Source: JAHBTB01 sp964451255 (GTDB lineage: Bacteria; Armatimonadota; Fimbriimonadia; Fimbriimonadales; Fimbriimonadaceae). Taken from it: DNA of 64,000 bases. Location: the NCBI GenBank assembly GCA_964451255.1, contig CAYVHL010000001.1, positions 1,191,445 to 1,255,444 on the forward strand. Direction: 5' to 3'. The notes under the pieces are model-generated. The model was not told the origin of the DNA and searched no databases. It worked only from the letters and a program-made list of their open reading frames with translations. Shown here piece after piece: positions 60,558-64,000 of this stretch (within the stretch, counting starts at the first letter, position 1; every line of letters starts with the position of its first letter). The position numbers and the translations under genes were made by a program.

Positions 60558-61318
60558 GGTGGGGCGTTGTCGTCGTCGCCGGGGGGCGTGTCGACCCGGA
60601 CCTCGCCGCCGCGATCGGCTCCGACCGCAAGTGTCTGGCAGTCGTCGAGGGCCGAACCTGTCTCGACCGCGTCGTGCGCGCTTGTGAAGAGGCGGGCGTC
60701 GGTCCGGTCGCCGTGGTCACCGGGGCAGATGTCTGGGACGACAGCTTGCCGGGCGTTTTCGTCCCCGAGGTCGGGCCACAAGTGGGAAACGCGAGAGCGG
60801 GCGCGGAGGCCCATCCGGAGGCCGACTCTCTCCTCTTTCTACCCGCAGACGCTCCGTTCTTGCGACCGGCTGGGATCGTCGAGTTTGCCAAGGCGGTCGA
60901 ATCCCGGGCCGCCGAAGAGAAGTGGTTGGCGGCCGGGCTTTGCCGAGCCGACGACTTTCGGGCCGCCTTCCCCGAATGCCCGAAACCGTCCTTGCGGCTG
61001 CGGGTCGGGCGATACCACTCGGGTGCTTACTTCGCCGCCTCACCAGCCGGGTTCCGCTCGGCGATGGAGGTCGTCGCCACCTTTAGCGAGAACCGGAGGA
61101 GCCAGGCGAAAATGGCGCTCAGCTTAGGACTCGGAAACATGTTGAAATTCGCCTTGGGGCGGTTCGGATTCGATGACGGCGAGCGTCTGCTCAAGAGGGT
61201 GTTCGGTTGTCGCGCCTACTTGATCCAGGACGCCGACCCGGAGTCGATCATCGATATCGACGACGCGACCGAATTCGCCCAGGTGCTGGACGCGGCGAAA
61301 CGCTACTGGCGCAGCTGA
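60554..61318 (+). CDS. NTP-transferase-fold protein (MobA-like)
   Basis: A 254-residue protein with a nucleotidyltransferase core: WGVVVVAGGRVDPDLAAAIGSDRKCLAVVEGRTCLDRVV is the LxGGxSxRxGxDK-like signature in a divergent form, and FLPADAPFLRP holds the DxP metal motif. The related families make sugar or cofactor nucleotides (MobA, MocA, IspD). The motif AGGRVDPD lacks the usual GxSxRMG, so activity is uncertain. Coupled to the TauE-like gene by a four-base overlap. Its stop overlaps the convergent ribH by 16 bases. Confidence 0.7.
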   Translation: MRWGVVVVAGGRVDPDLAAAIGSDRKCLAVVEGRTCLDRVVRACEEAGVGPVAVVTGADVWDDSLPGVFVPEVGPQVGNARAGAEAHPEADSLLFLPADAPFLRPAGIVEFAKAVESRAAEEKWLAAGLCRADDFRAAFPECPKPSLRLRVGRYHSGAYFAASPAGFRSAMEVVATFSENRRSQAKMALSLGLGNMLKFALGRFGFDDGERLLKRVFGCRAYLIQDADPESIIDIDDATEFAQVLDAAKRYWRS

Positions 61319-61740
61319 GCGAGCACGCCGATCATCTCGACGGCCGCCGAGGCCGCCTCTCGCCCTTTGTTACCGTGCTTCAGTCCGGTGCGCTCGAGGG
61401 CCTGTTCCTGGGTATCGGGGGTCAAGATGCCCCAGGCGACAGGCACCCCGCTGCGAGTCTGGAGCTTCATCAGAGCCCGGCTCACGTCACCGGCCAGGAG
61501 CTGGGCGTGTGTCGTCTGGCCCTGTAGGATGCATCCTAGGGCGACGACTGCGTCGACCTTCTTGTCGTCCACCAACGCGGTGGCGGCGACAGGGATCTCC
61601 CAGGTGCCTGGCACGTGGACGACCGTCGCGGTCGCGCCGTGGGCGGCAAGCGTGTCGAGGGCGCCCTCGAGCAGTTCCTTCGTGACGAGCTCGTTCCATC
61701 GGGCCACGACGACGCCGATCGTCTTGCCCTTCGCGTCCAT
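61303..61740 (-). CDS. ribH: 6,7-dimethyl-8-ribityllumazine synthase
   Basis: A 145-residue lumazine synthase for riboflavin. Motifs: IGVVVARWNELVTKELLEGALDTL, VPGTWEIPVAATAL (usual PGAFEIP), ALGCILQGQTTHAQLLAG with the catalytic His78, PVAWGILTPDTQEQALERTG and the final basic KHGNKGREAA. I chose the ATG at 61740 because GGAGGTG lies about nine bases upstream; ATGs further upstream at 61755 and 61779 would add residues without support. No other riboflavin gene is here. Confidence 0.92.
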   Translation of the reverse strand: MDAKGKTIGVVVARWNELVTKELLEGALDTLAAHGATATVVHVPGTWEIPVAATALVDDKKVDAVVALGCILQGQTTHAQLLAGDVSRALMKLQTRSGVPVAWGILTPDTQEQALERTGLKHGNKGREAASAAVEMIGVLAQLRQ

Positions 61741-61792
61741 CTTGCCGCGCACCTCCATTGCCTGCAAGTATGGCCTTTTCATTCGGCGGCTG

Positions 61793-61798
61793 TAGAAT
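61793..61798 (+). promoter_or_regulatory. -10 element (TAGAAT) for the GlcF-like gene
   Basis: TAGAAT ends six bases before GTG 61805 with no ribosome-binding site between; a leaderless start is likely. Confidence 0.45.
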
Positions 61799-61804
61799 GG
61801 GCCC

Positions 61805-62983
61805 GTGGCCGAGAGCCTGGACGACCTTACGAGCGCATGCGTACGTTGCGGCTTCTGCCTTGAATCCTGCCCGACGTTCGTCCTTACCGGCGACGAGACG
61901 CGCGGCCCGCGTGGGCGGATTCGGTTGGCCAGACAGGCGATCTGGGACCAGGGGGCGCACGAAGCGTTCGACTCCTGCCTCGGTTGCCGGGCCTGTGAGA
62001 CGGCTTGTCCAAGCGGAGTCAAGTACGGCCAGATCATCGAACAGGCCAAGACTCTCGCCCCCGACCCTCGCCGTCGTGCGAGGAAATCCGTCGTCGATGC
62101 GATGGCCAACCCCCGTAAGCTGACCGTCTTGGCCGCCCTCTCAGCTCTATGGCCGGGCGACAAGTTGCCGGGTTTCTTGGGGCGACGGATCGCCCAGGGC
62201 GACCCTGTCGTCGGAAAGCCGCGGCTGCCCGAGAGAAAGGATTGGCCTCCGTTGGACGACGCGATCTTGCCGCCGGTCACCCGGACCGCGTTCGTCCTCG
62301 ACGGCTGCGCGATGCGCGTCTTGTTTCCGGACGCTCTGGAAGCGACCCGACGCCTCCTAAGGCGGCTCGGGTTCGAGACGGCCCACGTTGACCTAGGCTG
62401 TTGTGGCGCCCTTCACGCCCACTCAGGCTTCCTCGGCGAAGGCAAACGGATGGCCGGGGATCTTGCCGCCAAGGCCTCGGGCACCACGCCGGTCGTCGTT
62501 CCGTCCGCCGGATGCGGCAGTTGGCTCAAGGAACAACCGGCTTTGCAGGGGCGGGTCTTCGACGTGTCCGAGTTCCTCCTGGTCAACGGGCTCCCGGAAC
62601 TTCTCGCGCGGTCGCACGGCCTCCCGGGAGCGACCGTCACTTATCACGACGCCTGCCATCTCGCCCATGGGCAAGGGATCCGTTCCCAGCCGCGTGAGCT
62701 TCTCAATGCTGTCCCGGGCCTCAAGCTCGTGCCGCTCCAGGAGTCGGACATGTGTTGCGGCAGCGCCGGGACTTACAACGCCTTTCAACCGGGCTTCGCC
62801 AGACGCCTCCTGGATCGCAAGTGGGGCCATGCGACCGAGACGAAGGCCGACTACATCGTGACGGGCAACCCTGGCTGCCACTCCTGGCTCTTGCAGGCTT
62901 GGCAAGAATCAGGCTCCGGGCCCGAGCCGGTGATGCTTCCCGAGATACTGGAACGGAGTCTTGAAGGCCGTGTCGACACGTAG
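61805..62983 (+). CDS. glcF: Glycolate-oxidase-type iron-sulfur subunit (GlcF-like)
   Basis: A 392-residue protein with two 4Fe-4S clusters, CVRCGFCLESCP and CLGCRACETACP, then two CCG (DUF224) domains: LDGCAMRVLFPDALEATRRLL... VDLGCCGALHAHSG, and YHDACHLAHGQG... MCCGSAGTYN. This is the GlcF/LutA layout; it would pass electrons from an FAD subunit oxidising glycolate or lactate to the quinone pool. The FAD-linked GlcD partner is not in the window. GTG is the start; the frame opens near it. Confidence 0.87.
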   Translation: MAESLDDLTSACVRCGFCLESCPTFVLTGDETRGPRGRIRLARQAIWDQGAHEAFDSCLGCRACETACPSGVKYGQIIEQAKTLAPDPRRRARKSVVDAMANPRKLTVLAALSALWPGDKLPGFLGRRIAQGDPVVGKPRLPERKDWPPLDDAILPPVTRTAFVLDGCAMRVLFPDALEATRRLLRRLGFETAHVDLGCCGALHAHSGFLGEGKRMAGDLAAKASGTTPVVVPSAGCGSWLKEQPALQGRVFDVSEFLLVNGLPELLARSHGLPGATVTYHDACHLAHGQGIRSQPRELLNAVPGLKLVPLQESDMCCGSAGTYNAFQPGFARRLLDRKWGHATETKADYIVTGNPGCHSWLLQAWQESGSGPEPVMLPEILERSLEGRVDT

Positions 62984-63026
62984 AACCCCAATTGCCGGCC
63001 GAGAGAACGAGGGCCGATGACACAGA

Positions 63027-63054
63027 TTGAAACAATAGCCGTATCTAGTAGGGT
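63027..63054 (+). promoter_or_regulatory. Possible folE2 promoter
   Basis: TTGAAA (63027-63032) and TAGGGT (63049-63054) are 16 bases apart, 37 bases before the folE2 ATG. Moderate match only. No Zur-type palindrome is obvious. Confidence 0.35.
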
Positions 63055-63090
63055 GCCTGTCGCAACGGCACCGAGCGAGGCGGCCAAACG

Positions 63091-63876
63091 ATGAGCGCTC
63101 CACTACCGGACATCCAAAAGACAGGCGACCACCGCAACATCGCGATCGACAAGGTCGGAGTGCGCAACGTCAAATGCCCGATCGTCGTGATGGACCGAAG
63201 CGACGAGCGCCAGCACACCATCGGTAACTTCACAATGACCGTCGACCTGCCCAGTGAGTTCAAAGGCACCCACATGAGCCGGTTCATGGAGGCTTTGGGC
63301 GAGCACGGCCGGGAGATCAGCGTCGTCGCACTGCCTTCTCTGGTTGAGAGCCTGAAAGACCGGCTCCACGCCAAGCAGGCCCATGTCGAGGTCCGCTTTC
63401 CGTTCTTCGTGGCCCGCAAGGCCCCGGTTACCGGCAAGTCCGGCATGATGCAATACGAGTGCGGGTTTCTAGCCGAGGGGAACGGGACTGTCGACGTCGC
63501 CCTCTGGTTGCGCGTGCCCGTCGCCACCCTGTGCCCCTGCAGCAAGGAGATCAGTGACCGGGGCGCGCACAACCAACGCGGCTGGGTCACCGTGACCATT
63601 TGTACCGAAGACCACGTGTGGCTGGAAGAAGTGATCGACTGGATCGAGGACTCCGCCTCCTGCGCTCTTTATCCCGTGCTCAAGCGGCCTGACGAGAAGT
63701 GGGTCACCGAGCACGCTTACGACAACCCTCGATTCGTCGAGGACATCGTCCGTGAGGTCGCCTTGCGCCTGGACGCCGACCGGCGCGTGGTCTCGTACCA
63801 AGTCGAAGTCGAAAACGAAGAGTCGATCCATGCTCACAACGCGTACGCCTACTTGTCCCGTTCGCGCTCGACCTAG
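63091..63876 (+). CDS. folE2: GTP cyclohydrolase FolE2 (type IB)
   Basis: A 261-residue GTP cyclohydrolase IB, the zinc-independent type that makes 7,8-dihydroneopterin triphosphate for folate or queuosine precursors. Markers: DIQKTGDHRNIAIDKVGVRNVKCPIVVMDR, MSRFMEALGEH and the core CPCSKEISDRGAHNQRG with C148 and H160. The genome may use it in place of or beside FolE1. It is the last gene before the artefactual end. Confidence 0.94.
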   Translation: MSAPLPDIQKTGDHRNIAIDKVGVRNVKCPIVVMDRSDERQHTIGNFTMTVDLPSEFKGTHMSRFMEALGEHGREISVVALPSLVESLKDRLHAKQAHVEVRFPFFVARKAPVTGKSGMMQYECGFLAEGNGTVDVALWLRVPVATLCPCSKEISDRGAHNQRGWVTVTICTEDHVWLEEVIDWIEDSASCALYPVLKRPDEKWVTEHAYDNPRFVEDIVREVALRLDADRRVVSYQVEVENEESIHAHNAYAYLSRSRST

Positions 63877-63906
63877 CATCAAAGACATTCGTCAGTGGGT
63901 CTTTAG

Positions 63907-64000
<94 letters not shown>

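Overview
The window reads as one continuous piece of a GC-rich, diderm (LPS-making) bacterial chromosome. Several traits together suggest Armatimonadota, probably near Fimbriimonadales, although no rRNA is present to prove it: BamA, TamB and Lpx genes; an S-layer-homology porin; several PEP-CTERM proteins; a bacterial proteasome with a Pup-like modifier of the UBact type; and planctomycete-style DUF1549/DUF1553 and DUF1552/DUF1592 modules. The last ~94 bases are poly-C followed by poly-T and look like a contig-end artefact.

Layout. 1-6.9 kb: an envelope-biogenesis operon (tamB 3' end, bamA, ompH/skp, a lipoprotein, lpxD, lpxC). 6.9-11.1 kb, minus strand: FAD oxidoreductase, OsmC, glyS. 11.1-15.5 kb: a small outer-membrane barrel gene converging on a minus-strand operon of lipoprotein, dop, UBact and prcB. 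15.7-18.2 kb: DUF177, plsX, fabH. 18.2-21.8 kb, minus: DUF1592-type cytochrome and DUF1552 protein. 22.2-24.2 kb: two candidate Y RNAs followed by the Ro60 orthologue rsr. 24.4-29.2 kb: PEP-CTERM protein, small protein, pheA, cdaA-cdaR, GNAT. 29.3-37.5 kb: DUF1549/1553 and DUF1501 pair, GNAT, secreted metalloprotease, phosphotransferase. 37.5-40.5 kb: two PEP-CTERM genes and metK. 40.6-45.7 kb: TPR protein, GAF/degenerate-GGDEF sensor, nfo, phosphohexomutase. 45.9-51.6 kb: SLH porin, small exported protein, tricorn protease. 51.7-56.1 kb: Hsp20, Gfo/Idh oxidoreductase, metzincin, metallophosphoesterase, tRNA-Arg, SGNH PEP-CTERM protein. 56.1-59.8 kb, minus: sugar ABC transporter and VOC protein. 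59.8-63.9 kb: TauE-like exporter, nucleotidyltransferase, ribH, GlcF-like protein, folE2.

Main results. Upstream of rsr, the halves of a tRNA lie in reversed order: T-arm plus 3' acceptor strand first, then 5' acceptor strand plus D-arm. A 12-bp stem encloses them, and next to it are a bulged C and a CACTTG element like those of animal Y RNAs. This is the architecture of YrlA, the tRNA-mimicking bacterial Y RNA. A second, shorter Y RNA lies just upstream. The second notable locus is a 60-codon UBact gene ending in Gly-Gln between dop and prcB, with no prcA, pafA or ATPase gene in the window. Several genes have a -10-like hexamer 5-7 bases before the start codon and no Shine-Dalgarno, which suggests leaderless transcripts. 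The SGNH PEP-CTERM gene has a sigma-54-type promoter.

All assignments come from reading the sequence and from remembered family motifs. No database search was run.
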